From Hydnum rufescens UP504 (taxonomy: Eukaryota > Basidiomycota > Agaricomycetes > Cantharellales > Hydnaceae): DNA of 64,000 nt. Location: assembly GCA_014904985.1 (NCBI GenBank), contig MU128928.1:356690-420689 (forward strand). Reading direction: 5' to 3'. A program made the translations under genes and the position numbers. Below the pieces are notes generated by a model. It made no database searches. It was not told where the DNA came from and was given only the letters and a program-made list of their open reading frames with translations. Shown piece by piece: positions 1 through 11,491 of this stretch (positions within the stretch are counted from its first letter, which is position 1; each line of letters begins with the position of its first letter).

Positions 1-1066
1 CATATCCATCGTGACAATGGCCACCTGTCGTCCCAATTCAGCCTGGGTAGGTTTTTGAAGTAACAGACTAGACTCTTGGAGAATCGGCCTCTCTGTCCGT
101 TTTCTGGGTGGTTTTTGGCATTTCTGGTCCGAAGGTGCTTTCAAAGTGTCTTCATCATCTAGAAGCCCACCTTGGTCACCCTCCCTCGTCGCGGCCAAAC
201 GGTGATTTTCATACGATTCTCGTCCTGTGCCTCAGCACACTGATTACCCCCCAGAGTATCGGCTCGACTTCAACCAACTCCGCATCTCTTTCGATGGCTT
301 CCAAAGGGGGTCTTTTTTACGCGTATGCGAAACAGCTAGGTGATCCCCGTCGATCCTTGAGGACCACTCCGCAATTCTTCCCCCTTTCTAGCTTCCCGAT
401 AACTTGGGTGGGCGATACCTGATTATATTTGCCGACCGTGCCACCGCAGATGAATGGTGGAGGGCAGTCTATGATTCAGTCGCTTCTGGTTATCAGAGGT
501 TCTGCGATGTCAAGCGTGTCTCCCCTCAATTCTACACCCGTGATCTTTCCAGCGACGGCGATATCATGCAGACCATCAATGACCACAGGTGCGCGCGTCA
601 ATTCGCGCATCATGTGATTTTTACTCGGGTTTACGACAGCGTCGGTCGCGTATTCGGTGTCATTCCTCCTCTCAACTACACTGACCACATCAGTGGACGA
701 GCGTGAGCTTCTAAAAATCTTCGGTTCAGTGTTGTACCTTGACATCACCATTCCAGGTACTTCATTCGTTCCACTCTCCGACCCAACCAGTATTGGCATT
801 ATGATGGCAAGAATATCGTCACTTCGTCCACTCACCAGACCAAATTCACGGTCAGCGCTCAATCTGCTCGTTATCCTCGGGCAGATATCGAAGGTCTGGT
901 GATGATCCACGATGACCACGTCATTATCAGTGTCAGGGACACGAAGATAACCGTGACGGGCACTTCGATCCCGTTCGCACATTTTGATGGTGGATTTTCG
1001 ACAGGCGAAGGAGGTGAACTGATGGACACTGGGGATGGATACGGAAATTCGTGGGAACTCGTATGA
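1..1066 (+). CDS. unrecognised basidiomycete protein, 5' partial
   Basis: I do not recognise the family. A consistent spliced reading exists on the plus strand. An exon of about 236-322 encodes a segment with YRLDFNQLRISFDGF. An intron at 323-391 (GTATGC...CTAG) leads into 392-702, which contains RYLIIFADRATADEWWRAV. An intron at 703-756 (GTGAGC...CCAG) leads into 757-1066, which ends GYGNSWELV and TGA. Both junctions keep frame. There is no signal peptide or membrane segment in the readable part, and aromatic residues are common. An in-frame TGA at 203-205 means the more 5' exon structure is unresolved, and the gene probably starts before the window. Long antisense frames over the same DNA (476-1129, minus) look like shadows because the plus-strand splicing is clean. 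Confidence 0.5.
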
Positions 1067-2340
1067 GTGCCTCTCGATACTATTACTAAGATCAGGGTTG
1101 GCATTCCTATATGACTGCCTGGTCGCCATAACTCCATGTGCAGAATGTGGCGCCCGTGGCCTCGTGTCATCTTTCTCTCTTCACAATATACAACAATTTT
1201 CTCGAAATGTTACAGGAAGTTTGTGGCTGAAAATGTACAGAGAAGCACCCCTGTTGGGCAACCCCACTATGTCCTCCGTAAAGAAAGGCGGAGTTTTCAG
1301 GGCGTGTTTGAAATGCAAATGGAGGCGGAATGTAGCTTCTCCAGGAATCTTGTGGTTCATTCGGAGATCGGATCAGCTCATATAATCTGACAGATTCAGA
1401 ATCAACCCACAGAGAGCAATTATTGTAAAGGAGGCACTTTTCCAACTTTTTCCATTCCGGTGGCACCGATCCCCTGTGACTGTACCCGCGAGGCAGGGGC
1501 ATGCGCTGATATCTAAAAAGGCCATAGAGCACCTAGATCATCAGGTCAATAGCCCCCTCCACGCATCCCAACCGCAACTTACTATCCAGAAGTTTTGTCA
1601 CTAGGGAGGCAGGGAAACAGAAGACACCAAGAGTAGAAGTGGTAAATTTGGAAGTTTGGACTGGATACATATTGTAGGAAGATTCTAGCCAACCTCTATA
1701 CATAGAGGAGAACCCCTGCGAGCTCTATTAGCTCTTTGAGATGTGGTTCTCGAGTTTTAGGCCAAAACACATGGGAAACTTAGGTTCTTCCGCTTATGGA
1801 TGGGTTGCCTATACTGGCTTGGAGGTTTTTTTCGAGGCTCCCAAGTCCACTTGTCCCAGAGAAATGCTTCACATTGATCACTGTCATTGCATTTTTGGGT
1901 CTAATTGAGATCCGAACGCGTGTCCAGTCACGTGATGAATCGCTGATACAGGCGACTTCAATCCCATATCTCTTATTCTCATTGGCAACGAACTTCGGAT
2001 TGTGTATTTGGCACGAACATCCCCCAGTACCTGGAATGGCGCCGGAGTAATAGCCCCAGGGAACTGGGATCATCGAATCAGTGCGCCTCCGTTCATCCCA
2101 TCCAGATTCGGCTTGGTCTGCTCTCAAAGACTTCTCGTCGAGAGAGAGAGAGAAGCCACTGAGGATAACAGGGCGGGTAGGTTTGAACCAAACATACAAT
2201 ATTGAAATGTGGATCTGTGGCTTCCTCAATATAATGAAAAAACTACAAGATGCACTTTCACAGCGACCTAGTGACTCTGCCTTGGAATCCAGCAAGGCCC
2301 AAAATGAGCCGGGGTCAATTGCTGGGTCAACACCGCCTCC
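1067..2340. other. region without a supported gene
   Basis: Open frames exist, the longest being 171 codons on the minus strand at 1780-2295, but none shows a recognisable motif, a signal peptide or a convincing start context. A short GA dinucleotide run lies near 2140-2155. I see no repeat or RNA gene here. Confidence 0.4.
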
Positions 2341-2347
2341 ATGTCGC

Positions 2348-2354
2348 TATAAAA
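2348..2354 (+). promoter_or_regulatory. TATA box of the beta-trefoil lectin gene
   Basis: TATAAAA lies 50 bp upstream of the ATG at 2398, in a CT-rich leader. This is the expected position for a core promoter of a small, highly expressed fungal gene. It is assigned by position and sequence only. Confidence 0.5.
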
Positions 2355-2397
2355 CCCTCTTGTGCTCTATGTTCGCCTCCTCACTCTTGCACCTCCA

Positions 2398-3038
2398 ATG
2401 GCCATCCCCCCTCCCCCCGGAGTCTTTGCTATTATCAATAGTGTACCTGATCCTGTCACCGGTATCGGCCTTGCGGTTCAATTCATTCCTAACCCCCCCA
2501 TCGGTGCGCCTTTGAGCGTGGCTCCCTACGATGCGGGTAATCCTGTCCAGCTCGTAAGCAGTGTTCGACTAGTATGTGGTATTACTCCTACACGCTTACC
2601 GTTTCATTGTAGTGGCAGTTCAACCCGGCTGTGCCTCCTCCGGATGCCACCACTATAGTTCCCCTGCTTAACGCAGGTGCTCAAGCAATTGCGCTTGGCG
2701 CCCTCGTTGCTGCGGCTGTTGGGGGGGCCCCTACCCCTGGACACTCAATGCGCTTGAACCCCTCGCTGGCGTTACGTATGTTCTCCTTTGCATTTATCGG
2801 CTCCAGAACAAAACATGAACGTTCCATTTGCTTAACATTTAAGTATTCAAGAGTTTAACCCTGAGGGGAGGGTCTGGAATCTTGTAGAGCCGGCCCCCAA
2901 CGCGCCAGTGAGTTTCACGGACTTGTTTGTGTTTCCTCCGCTAAGTGTCTACTTACACAGGTGGGTCTTAACCTGCCCGAAGCCGGAAATCAGTTGCAGA
3001 GGTGGATTCTGCTGCCTGTGCCGTTCGTGGGGCCGTAA
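2398..3038 (+). CDS. small ricin-B-like beta-trefoil lectin
   Basis: Four exons (2398-2553, 2613-2775, 2852-2907, 2961-3038) join in frame to a protein of 150 residues. It has no signal peptide, as is usual for cytosolic mushroom lectins. Three repeated sub-blocks can be seen. Each has a hydrophobic strand followed by an N-P turn, and W-Q or Q-x-W type positions (WQFNPAV near residue 53, VWNLVEPAPN near 118, LQRWILLP near the C-terminus). This is the pattern of a beta-trefoil. The size, about 15-16 kDa, matches fungal ricin-B-type agglutinins such as that of Rhizoctonia solani. The lectin role is inferred, and a trefoil protease inhibitor is the main alternative. All introns are GT-AG, 53-76 nt. 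No lesion was found. Confidence 0.7.
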
Positions 3039-3228
3039 GGGCACTATATATGTAGTGGGTGGCGGTGAAATGCCTGCTCGAAATCTCAGTCTGGTATCAA
3101 TGTACAAATATCGGTGTTGTGATGTTTGATATCCCTTTGGAATGCAATCCACCAAGAAATCCGGATTTGATGATGTGAGGGACTAGCCACTGATATTGTG
3201 ATGGACGACGGGGGGTATGGTGAAGTTG

Positions 3229-3965
3229 GGCAATATGAGATAGAACAATTTCGAATCATTACCACCAGGCCCCTCGCATACTCTTAGCCTTGCAGTTACA
3301 ACGACGACGCTCTCAAGGCCACTATTGATTAGTGCCTTTTTGCACCACTGTCTCCCTTGTCCTTCCCAATGCTTCGCCAAAAAGCGGCACATCCAATGTT
3401 TACCCTCTCTCAACGCTGTCTTCCGACCACACTAAAGGTGATGAGAGAGGGTCCCCAGATGAGGCCCCCAGACACTCCCAAGTACGATATATATTGGGAT
3501 TACAAGAATTCCCCGTCTCTCGATGCTATCACAGAGCGCCTTACTGGGTGGAGAGTTTACATGTATTTACATCGAGCCCTAACACTCTCCGCCGTAGCCC
3601 GTCGTTCAACACATTTGAGAGCACGCACCATTAGTACACCTGATCCATCGTCAACCACTCTTCCAACTTCTCCCTGTTGTATTCAGCACCTACCGCAGAT
3701 AAGGGTGCCCCTGGAGGAATGCTGCGCCGAGGACCTCTGACGCACCTCTGACTTACAGCACGCCTGGAGTTTATTTCATTGCAGTAAATCACGGGGCCCA
3801 CCGTCCACCATGGACGCCAGACAATCAAATTTCCCTGTTGGGGGCAGTGCTTATTCCAATATGTCCGCACCTGGTCTGTAGTGAGAGTTACGGTATTCGA
3901 GCGCGGACTCCCCCTGATTACTTAAGCGGGTGAAGACGAATTCGAGAGATTGGTGAGCCTCAAAT
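3229..3965 (+). pseudogene. decayed fragment of the eIF4E-like gene (copy 1)
   Basis: From about 3372 to 3900 the plus strand aligns with the N-terminal coding half of the eIF4E-like gene at 20.9-22.5 kb, which lies on the minus strand. Matches run through the stretch encoding the SLDAITERL region and the HTWSLFHD region. The copy has many substitutions and indels. An insertion of about 70 bp after the SLDAITERL region interrupts it, so it cannot encode a protein. About 130 bp to its left (3238-3371) does not come from the eIF4E gene. The same foreign block is joined at the same point in the copy at 10.9-11.6 kb, so both copies descend from one chimera. The right end is blurred by decay. Confidence 0.75.
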
Positions 3966-5337
3966 GCTCAGGTGAATAGAGCGCGGTAGTGGGAAGAACA
4001 CAGAAAGAAGTCCTTAGTATTTTTGGAGGGCCTAAGCCCGATTTATAGTATTTACATGAGGGTAAAGAGCACATGAAAATAGACTGAGGAAAAGAAAAGA
4101 GATGTCCGACTGCAAACAAAGAGGCAAAAGATCGCCGGTGAAACTCGACAGGATTTAGCTAGATTGGCGGATTGACGATTGGCGAGGTCGTCGGCATAGC
4201 CTCACAGGGGTCGTGCTTGCCTCCGACGTACCCGGCCACTTCCGTATCCGCTCGCTCCAACAGTCTGACCGTACAGTATGCATGTGCGCACACACAGAAA
4301 CTTGACGCACACAAAATTCGGGGCTTCACACACGTGCAATTGCTGACACACAGAAACTTAATGTGGCATCCGACACACAAAACTTATGTGACATTCGGGC
4401 CGTCATACGATTTTGCGATTTGCGATGACGCGGAGCGTTCGTAGGCGGGTTCTCAACCAGCTCTATATAGAGCGTTGGTGTGCTATGGGAGACCTGCCAT
4501 GGCGTTCAATCGCTCTCATTGCAGGGTATTATAACTGCGTTGAACGCGGGACCCTTCATTGGGGAGGAACTAGCGAAACGATTCAGTACGGAATCGAAGG
4601 GCACTGGAACGGATAGAATCGCTGATTGTTTTAATGCTGTTGGTCAAAGGTATGAAACGCAGAAGTATTATTATCGTCATGCGCGATGCGAGGGCAAATT
4701 GTGGAAAACGGCAATTGTCCTTTTTTTTTGTGGATCGCGATATTAGGGAAGTCGTCGAGGCGTATGTATCATGTCCGAGACTACTGTGCCTTTTACTCAG
4801 TAAAGTACGCATCTTTCTATTCGCTTTTCGTAATTAGTTCACGCGTGACATATAACTTGTTGAAGTTTGTAATCCAGGATAGTCTCTTGCCACTTCAGAA
4901 CTGAGCTTTGGAACGGTGATGAAAGTCGCAAGTTCTCAATTATAATATTCTCTCCCCGATACGGATTGTCAGCATAAAAAATAAATCTCGTGGCGTGTAC
5001 CTCCAAGTCCTAGGCAGCATGTGACTGCACAAGCACGGGCGGAGGGGCATTCAGGAATTAACAGGGCTGAAATTCGGTGCAAAAGATTTAGACATTTATG
5101 CAGCTCCGCGGCACAGTGTATAGCTATGTTCTTACGGATGAGAAAGAAGTCGTGGTATATCGTAGCACAGGATTCGAGACTAATTTTTGAAGTTACGCCC
5201 CCCCCCCTTTCCCCCAGAACACATTGTTAACCGTACCATGGGTCTGCCATATTTATTTCCATGAGACAAAAAAAAAAAGAAAAAACAAGTCGCTGCATGG
5301 ATAACAATTGGAAAGGCCGTTCTGATGATTTCAGCTA
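3966..5337. other. AT-rich region without a supported gene
   Basis: I find no coding signal. Two imperfect copies of a motif (CACACAGAAACTT followed by ACACAAAA and ATTCGGG) lie at about 4290-4323 and 4343-4400. The rest, including homopolymer runs near 5200 and 5270, shows nothing I can name. Confidence 0.4.
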
Positions 5338-6775
5338 CTACTTGGATGGTATTTTCTTTTCGATGTAATCGTGCATATCCCCGAGCAACTTCTTCACGTC
5401 ATGGAGGGTAGTAATAGCACGCCTGGCCCCGTCGACTTCGCGAAGAAGCGCTGTGTGCAATGCCTCAGGTTGCAGCGGGGGCTCCGGCGTGCCATCGTCC
5501 TGGAGGGGGTAGTAGTTGAAGCATGGGCGGCAAAAAGGCCAGCATCGGTACCCGTCAATTCTTGCCGACGAGGATGCTCGCAATGGGAGTCAGGATGTGA
5601 GTCATGATCGCGTGGATGTTTCGAAGGAGGAGAAGGCGGAGGACAATTTGAGCCGGGTCTTGGCTAGTCTCCCAAACCCTCTGGATAGTCTGTAACAGGT
5701 AACAGAATCCTGCATCAAAAGCTAAGGGAGAGCTGTTATGAAAAGAGGTTGCATGTGAGTAGGCAGTCAGAGGGGGGCAAATCGGAAGAGGTATTCACCT
5801 TCCAAACGAAATCATCGGGTGGAATGTCCTTGATAATCCGCAGTTTTGGGATTTTTTTTGACGTTGAACAGCCTCCAAGCTCCTCGATTCGAGTAGAGGT
5901 TGACGAAAACCGCATAATGACAATCCGGGACCGCTGACGTTCCCTTCCCCTTGCTCGACTATTGTCTTCAGCGCCTTCAGAGCGCTGGCTTTATCAGTGA
6001 TGACGATCACTTGATCATCAAAGAAATCCAAACCCGAGAACTGCTTGTCGGGGTTATGCTGGAAAGCGGGGCCAGGGAGTTTCTCGAGACCTGTGGGGAA
6101 AATCAAGGAGTAGGTTGCTAGAGACGATTCAGAGACTATCGCTTACCTTTCGCCAAGTCCGCATAAAAGTCTCCGATGCTCTTATACCCTGGTAAAATGT
6201 CTTCGTCCTTTGGATAGAGTACCTTGGGAAGAAGGCCCCGTTCACTGTTAAGGGGCTGAGGACGAGGAGTATCCGGGGCCTCGATCTGTTGCCATAAGGA
6301 GGTCAACTTCGTCGACCAAAGCAAGTGTCCATGCACATACTTGGAGGAAGCATTCTAGATTCTCTTTGTTCGCACGGTCCAAATTCATGGCGATCTTCCC
6401 CACCAAGATATCGCTAGGGTATTGTGGGATAACATCGTAATTGTAGAGGTCCAACGAACTGCCGAGTGCACACAGGAGATTTCCAGTCAAGGAAAGATGC
6501 AGCATTTCCTGCTGAACAACGCCTGCAACATCACGTCAGTGGTGCTGACTGAAGGACTTCAAAATGTCTAAAGTTGAACCTCTGAGCGCGGCTCGGGCCC
6601 GCGTACCGATGTTACCATTATCCGGCTGGATGCTGTACATCGAGTAGAGGTAGAGTGGGATCGTGCCCAGTTCTATCAACATGCCTGTTTTCACGTATCG
6701 GACGACGATCTCGGGGGTCCATTTATCTGGTGGTACTGTGGGTATCTCAAAGGGAAGACGTTGAGGTGGGGGCAT
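5338..6775 (-). CDS. VioB-type ferritin-like domain protein, with frame lesions
   Basis: The ATG is at 6775. Introns at 6579-6523, 6340-6286 and 6145-6091 all splice in frame. The N-terminal exon carries IELGTIPLYLYSMYSI and the next one QQEMLHLSLTGNLLCALG. Together these give the Glu and ExxH ligand pattern of the ferritin-like domain found in VioB/iminophenyl-pyruvate dimer synthase relatives. A middle KDEDILPGYKSIGDFYADL and a C-terminal CFNYYPLQDDG segment fit the family. The protein continues to a TAG at 5338. Two apparent one-base shifts break it: one before CHYAVFVNLYSN (about 5925) and one between ILTPIASILVG and RIDGYR (about 5560). It is divergent from the LodA-like gene, which suggests a joint oxidative pathway. 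The reaction is unknown. Confidence 0.7.
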
Positions 6776-7594
6776 GGCAAGTTGGCACAGGCAGGGTGAT
6801 GGATTATGGGGTATCCAGTGGGGAGATTCAAGAACAGTAAGCTTGAGATCCCATATGACCTCCGGGTATCACTATTGGGACCTGTGCCAGAGAGCTTTTT
6901 GTGGTGTGCCGAATAGGGTCACCGGTTACTGACCGAGGAGCCCATAGGGGAATTTGAGACGAGTCTGTGATTAGCATAATCAACTGTGCTTCGGGGGCTC
7001 CAGAATAACATTTCCCTCAGATCAGACCAATTCAGAATGAATTGAACTGCCCCCCAGGCCGCAAAGGACGTCAATGGGGCAGTTGGGTTAAAAGCTTTGA
7101 GGACTTGAGTGTCATCGGTGTAGTGGCAGATAGTTACTGAAGGAAGGCTTGAACAGGAGTGCCTACCCATGGGGGCTCTTATACGTGTAGGCAGGTTCTC
7201 TTTAGAGAGACCCTTCACATTTGGCTCTGTTTGGCAGTTCAATATTCGTTCCAAATCGGGCAGATGGATCTTCCATTCCCCACAAACCTCAAATACTGCT
7301 CCACTTCTGAAGTGAGCTGTAGAGCCAAGGAACCTCTTGGAAGTAACTCGAAATGCGCCCATGGCCATCAATTACTAGTTTTTCTGATCCTGCCGCAACG
7401 AGGCCTCTCTTCCTACTTGCCCACTCAATCACCAGAGACTGATTCATCGAGAAGCAGGTGTGATCCTTGTGATCCTTGGACATGCTCAATGAAGTGCGGA
7501 ACAGTACACGCTGACCGGTTTACATACCGTGAAGATTCAGAGCTTTTATTATCTCTGCCCTCTTTGTCTCTCCTTTCGCTCTTGGATCACTATC
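6776..7594. promoter_or_regulatory. divergent intergenic region of the VioB-like/LodA-like pair
   Basis: About 0.8 kb separates the two divergent start codons. It holds an open frame of 150 codons on the minus strand (6919-7371) with no recognised motif. Its lack of similarity to the VioB-like family argues against it being a further 5' exon. A shared bidirectional promoter is the simplest reading, but I see no clear TATA element. Confidence 0.35.
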
Positions 7595-10354
7595 ATGCCA
7601 ACACTGGCAACGCCTGTTGGCGATCCAAGCGGAAGTGTCAATTATTACAAACCTGTTCCCGCCAACGCCATTGCTGCCTTGGAGATCTTCCCTCCTGTGG
7701 GGGTTGCACGCTTGGGTGACTCTAAAAAGGAATATTTCTTTGCACCAGAGGTGCCTGGCAATCTCAACCCTCCCACTCCTGATAAAAACTTCCGGGACAG
7801 TGAACAAAAGATCAGGCGCCAGGTTGCTTCATCTATCGATTCGAATCCTATGATTGTCTGACAATTAGTTGACTAGGCTGCTCGCTTCCGTGTTTATGCG
7901 TACAACGCGCGGGTGTGTTGCTCGGGGAAGTCAATAATAAAAATGGATACACATTGACGTGGACGGTGCACGTCGCGAACAAAAAAGGCTCATTTACCAA
8001 ACTCACGGGTATTGCTTTCGCCTTCACCCGTGGCGGCTTTATCTCATTTCTCACCACTCTGATAGGTCGCTGGAGACGAGCTACTCAAGATCGGCGTAAT
8101 CCAGATGTTGATTCAAACGTAAGCGCCATAGTCCGTTTTTATTACCTAGACCTTTAACGTGTTCCCCACCAGGCCGACCTGGATCAGCGTTTAAGACTTA
8201 TCGTCGATCCAAAGGAAAAGACCATTGCTCGTGGTGTGGCCCCTGAGAATGTCGAGCTCAGAGGTGATTTTTACGGATCGAAAATTACCCCTACCAATGT
8301 CTACCTGGGCGAGCTCCAGGTTGACAAGGCTGGGCGCTTGGTGTATCTGGGCGGTCGAGGCTACTCCCAGTGTGTCGCTGATGACGGCAAACCCCAACCG
8401 GAAGTCATCTCCGAGTTCGACAGCACCGACTGGGTCGATGACACATCTGACGGATGGGTTAACGTCGTGGTCACAAGGCCCAACTTCAGGTAACCCGCTC
8501 CACACTTTTGCGCCTTCATTTCTTATGAACAGCTACTCTAGGAAACCATCCGCTCACAAGGCTACGATCCTCTGTGCTCCTCCCAAATTCGCGTGGGGTG
8601 TCTATATGCCCACTACTCTGTACGACATTATGGAGGACATCTACGATCGGGAGAACTGGCCCGCCCGTACACAGGAACGGGTCGGGGATGTGAAATACTA
8701 TACGCACATATACCCAGTCCTATTATCTGCCTACACTTTGTCGTGGACCAACAACAAAGCCTTTGAGGGCCACGGTACGTATCTCCGTCCCCTCCGGGGT
8801 ATATTCCCAACCAGACGACTTTAATCGTGAATAGGCCCTTTCAGCAAAGGAAATTTCTTATCCCCAGACTTCAAGGATGAGCTTATCAGCACCACCTCGA
8901 ACTGGCTTAAGAACGAAATCTTTCGCCGACTTCGGGAACCTGATTACCAAAATAAGGATCAAGGGATCGCGGTGTTCATGCCACGACTTTCTGGTGACAA
9001 TGGTAAGCATACCCAATCCAATCCTCGATACCGTCATTATAAAAAAGGATCTGACTTCTCTTCAATCATTAAGGTGACATGGTGGAGCCGGGTGAAATCT
9101 CTGAAGATGTCGATCCAATCACAAGCTTCGCTGCCCTCACGAAACTCCAGTATGATCGCTTTATAAAATGGAAAGACGGTAACTTCACTGTGGTCCCTCC
9201 ACCTACACCTCTGGAAAAAACCAAGAAGGACCCTCCTACCCAGAGTCTGGGGAAAATAAACAACTCCTCTCTTGCTAGCAGCCGGTCGGGCCCTCATACA
9301 CCTGCGGCCAAAATCAAGAAGAAGGCCGCTCCTCAGCGTCTGGGGAAACCCTCTCCTGCTAGCAGCCGGTCGGGCCCTCCTACACCTGCGGCCAAAATCA
9401 AGAAGAAGGCCACTCCTCAGCGTCTGGGGAAATAAACATCCCCTCTCCTGTTAGCGGCTCGTCGTATTTCAAGGGCCCTCTTACGCAAATCATGAGGGCC
9501 TCATATTCGGAGGAATTCGAGTACGGCACTCGTCTGGACGAAATCGACCTCCGAATCGAAATCGAGGACGACCAGGAAACCGAGGACGACCAGGAAACCG
9601 AGGACGACCAGGCAATCGAGGACGACCCCCTACTACACGTTCGGACAAAATTGAGGACGTCCCCCTGTTGGAGCAACCCGAGTCTCTTACTCGCGCACAT
9701 CTCGAGTTAACCATCGGGGATCCACTCTACCCTGGAATCGAAATGTGGTGGTTAGCTAAACGCCGTGAGACCGTGGGTCTCCGTTATATCCTCTTCCAAG
9801 TCGTCAGTGACGTCAGTGCCTTGTTTCACAGTACGATTTCAGTTGCCCGCGGGATCCTCCTTTCAGAGTGAACCACGAGTTGGTTCTCCCTGGGCATCTC
9901 ACTAGAGGGCTCAGTTTGCCTTGGCAGGCCGACTTCGACGAGTGTAACACGAACTGGTAGGCCAGATTTACTCAGTATCCCGCCTCGAGACTTACTCATG
10001 TCTTGTTCGAATGAAGGTGGCCGGCGGTTCGCCCAGACACCGTGGTGACTAAAACCGACTACGAGATCGACCATGGGTCCACCTCCTGGCACCAAGGAAC
10101 AGTTCGCCAGGGCTACAACGACACGCCACAACTGGGCCCGTGGACTTCGAGAGACAAACAGTGGTGAGTCCTTGTCAGTGCTGGTACTGTGCATCGGGGT
10201 GCTAATGTCTGTAGATTATATATCCTATCCTGGAAGCACCGACATGGTTAGATTCTGGAGTTACCTTGGATTTGTTAAACGATACCTTGGTTCAACCCCT
10301 GAGGACCTTCCCGTGTACCTCGAAAGCGAGCGCCGCCAACTTCCGGAACTTTAG
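7595..10354 (+). CDS. LodA-type quinoprotein amino-acid oxidase, with frame lesions
   Basis: LodA-like enzymes oxidise the amino groups of lysine or glycine with a cysteine tryptophylquinone cofactor made from their own Cys and Trp. The ATG at 7595 starts an exon with PPVGVARLGDSKKEYFFAPE and a terminal IRRQ, continued by AARFRVYAYN after an intron (7823-7876). Further introns at 8009-8065, 8119-8172, 8490-8541, 8775-8834 and 9003-9073 splice well. VHVANKK, GDFYGSKITP and PPKFAWGVYMPTTLYDIM follow. The C-terminal half shows DPLYPGIEMWW, SLPWQADFDECNTNWWP, AVRPDTVV and GSTDMVRFWSYLGFV, which fit the conserved C-terminal half of the family. The frame breaks near 7910, 9432, 9640 and 10060. The break at 9432 is a missing A in a tandem repeat. 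It may be a pseudogene or a poorly resolved consensus. Confidence 0.7.
9274..9441 (+). repeat. 84-nt tandem repeat inside the LodA-like gene
   Basis: Two near-identical 84-nt units (9274-9357 and 9358-9441) encode a Ser/Pro/Lys-rich block containing AAKIKKKA and PQRLGK. A third, partial unit follows. The first unit is preceded by GGGAAAATAAAC and the third by GGGAAATAAAC, so loss of one A makes a stop. The repeats lie in a linker between conserved family blocks. Confidence 0.8.
9564..9627 (+). repeat. 18-nt tandem repeat encoding acidic EDDQET units
   Basis: About three and a half copies of an 18-nt unit give an acidic tract (EDDQET repeats) in the same linker of the LodA-like gene, next to the basic 84-nt repeat. 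Such adjacent basic and acidic expansions are not part of the conserved enzyme fold. Confidence 0.75.
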
Positions 10355-10489
10355 GGGAAAGGAACCAACATTGAATCCATGGCAGATGTTTTGTACCTGT
10401 AGCCCTTGTAGCCGATCGTCCCCTGAGTGTGTTCTCATTTTGTTTTTACACCACACGCCCCGATCCCAAACGTTTCAAAGTCTCTAAAT

Positions 10490-10630
10490 GGCTTCTTTTT
10501 CCGCAAATGCGGGATATCCCAATTCGAGGCGCTTGTAACTAGTACGAGGTTAGACTGAGCGTAGTAGGTGGAGCAGATAGAGCCTCAGTCCCTCGTCGAC
10601 CAGAGTCAAGTTTGCACCAGCGATTGCCAG
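10490..10630 (+). repeat. left terminal inverted repeat
   Basis: This arm pairs with 11632-11801 on the opposite strand over its whole length, with indels. The outer end is GGCTTCTTTTT and the inner end is near GCACCAGCGATTGCC. Confidence 0.75.
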
Positions 10631-10664
10631 CGCCCCAATATCATTAGGCACGTGTGGCACCCCG

Positions 10665-11491
10665 CTTTGTCTAGACCTCTAGGTCTCAGGAAGAATGATA
10701 AGATTCTGGCACATTGTGGGACTAATTGTATGTATACATCGTCGGTGGTAAGCCCGTGAGTGTACTCGTTGAATAATTGAATAATTAAGGGTGGGCGTAT
10801 CGATTGTGAGTGATGGGGAGCAAGCTTGGCATCGCTTGGGTACTTTGTCCAAGATGACTTTGAATCGAAACGATGTGGCCGTGGTGGTAGTTGCAGAGTC
10901 ACACAGCGTGATAATAGGGATGCACACATTTGCATCGGCGGGGACCTCCTACATGGGGTTGATGCTGCTCTTGAAAAGATGGCAATTAGTGTTAATTTCA
11001 AGTTGGCTGGGTGGTTTCAGCCAGTTGAACTAGCGACAAAAGTTCTCGACTGTCTCGAATTCGCCTACTACAGTTAGACCAGCCGCGTACATATTGGAAT
11101 GAGCACTGCCCCAACAGGGAAATTTGATTGTCCGGCGTCAGCGGTGGGCGGTGGACCCCGTCATGAAATAAACTTCGGGTGTGCTAGGTTTCGTCGTTTC
11201 AGGTGCGTCAGCACAGTATTTCCCTCAGTAGTGCCCTTATCCTCCTCTGCCGTGGGTGCTGAATCCAATAGGGATAGGTTGGAAAGAGCAGTTGACGATG
11301 GATGAGGTGTGCTAATCGTGTGCGCTTGTAAACGCATCGAGAGACGGGACATTCTTGTAACCCCGATATATCGTATCCTTCGGAGGGCTCATCCAGGGAC
11401 CCTGTCTTGTCGCCTTCAGCGTGATCGGAAGATGGCAGTGTAATTATTGAGAGGGTAACATTGGATGCACCACTTGCGGGCGAAGCGTTGG
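10665..11491 (-). pseudogene. captured, internally deleted eIF4E-like gene fragment (copy 2)
   Basis: The segment 10665-10895 matches the 3' flank of the eIF4E-like gene (about 20405-20640). It is joined directly to sequence matching the gene interior from about 21585 upward, so about 0.9 kb holding the 3' exons is missing. The first intron after the PMWEDPANA region is retained, so the copy arose at the DNA level, not from mRNA. Matches continue to about 11491, where the foreign junction block begins. Stops and indels are frequent. The TVEDF region also has TGT (Cys) where most eIF4E proteins have Trp, as in the parent gene. Confidence 0.75.

Noticed and set aside
476..1129. Minus-strand open frame of 217 codons
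   Set aside because: The plus strand over the same DNA splices cleanly through 392-702 and 757-1066 with sensible protein sequence; the minus frame has no motif.
1780..2295. Minus-strand open frame of 171 codons
   Set aside because: No recognisable domain, no supporting splice or start context; kept only as a possibility.
6919..7371. Minus-strand open frame of 150 codons upstream of the VioB-like gene
   Set aside because: The VioB-like protein already has a natural start at 6775, and this frame shows no similarity to the family's N-terminus.
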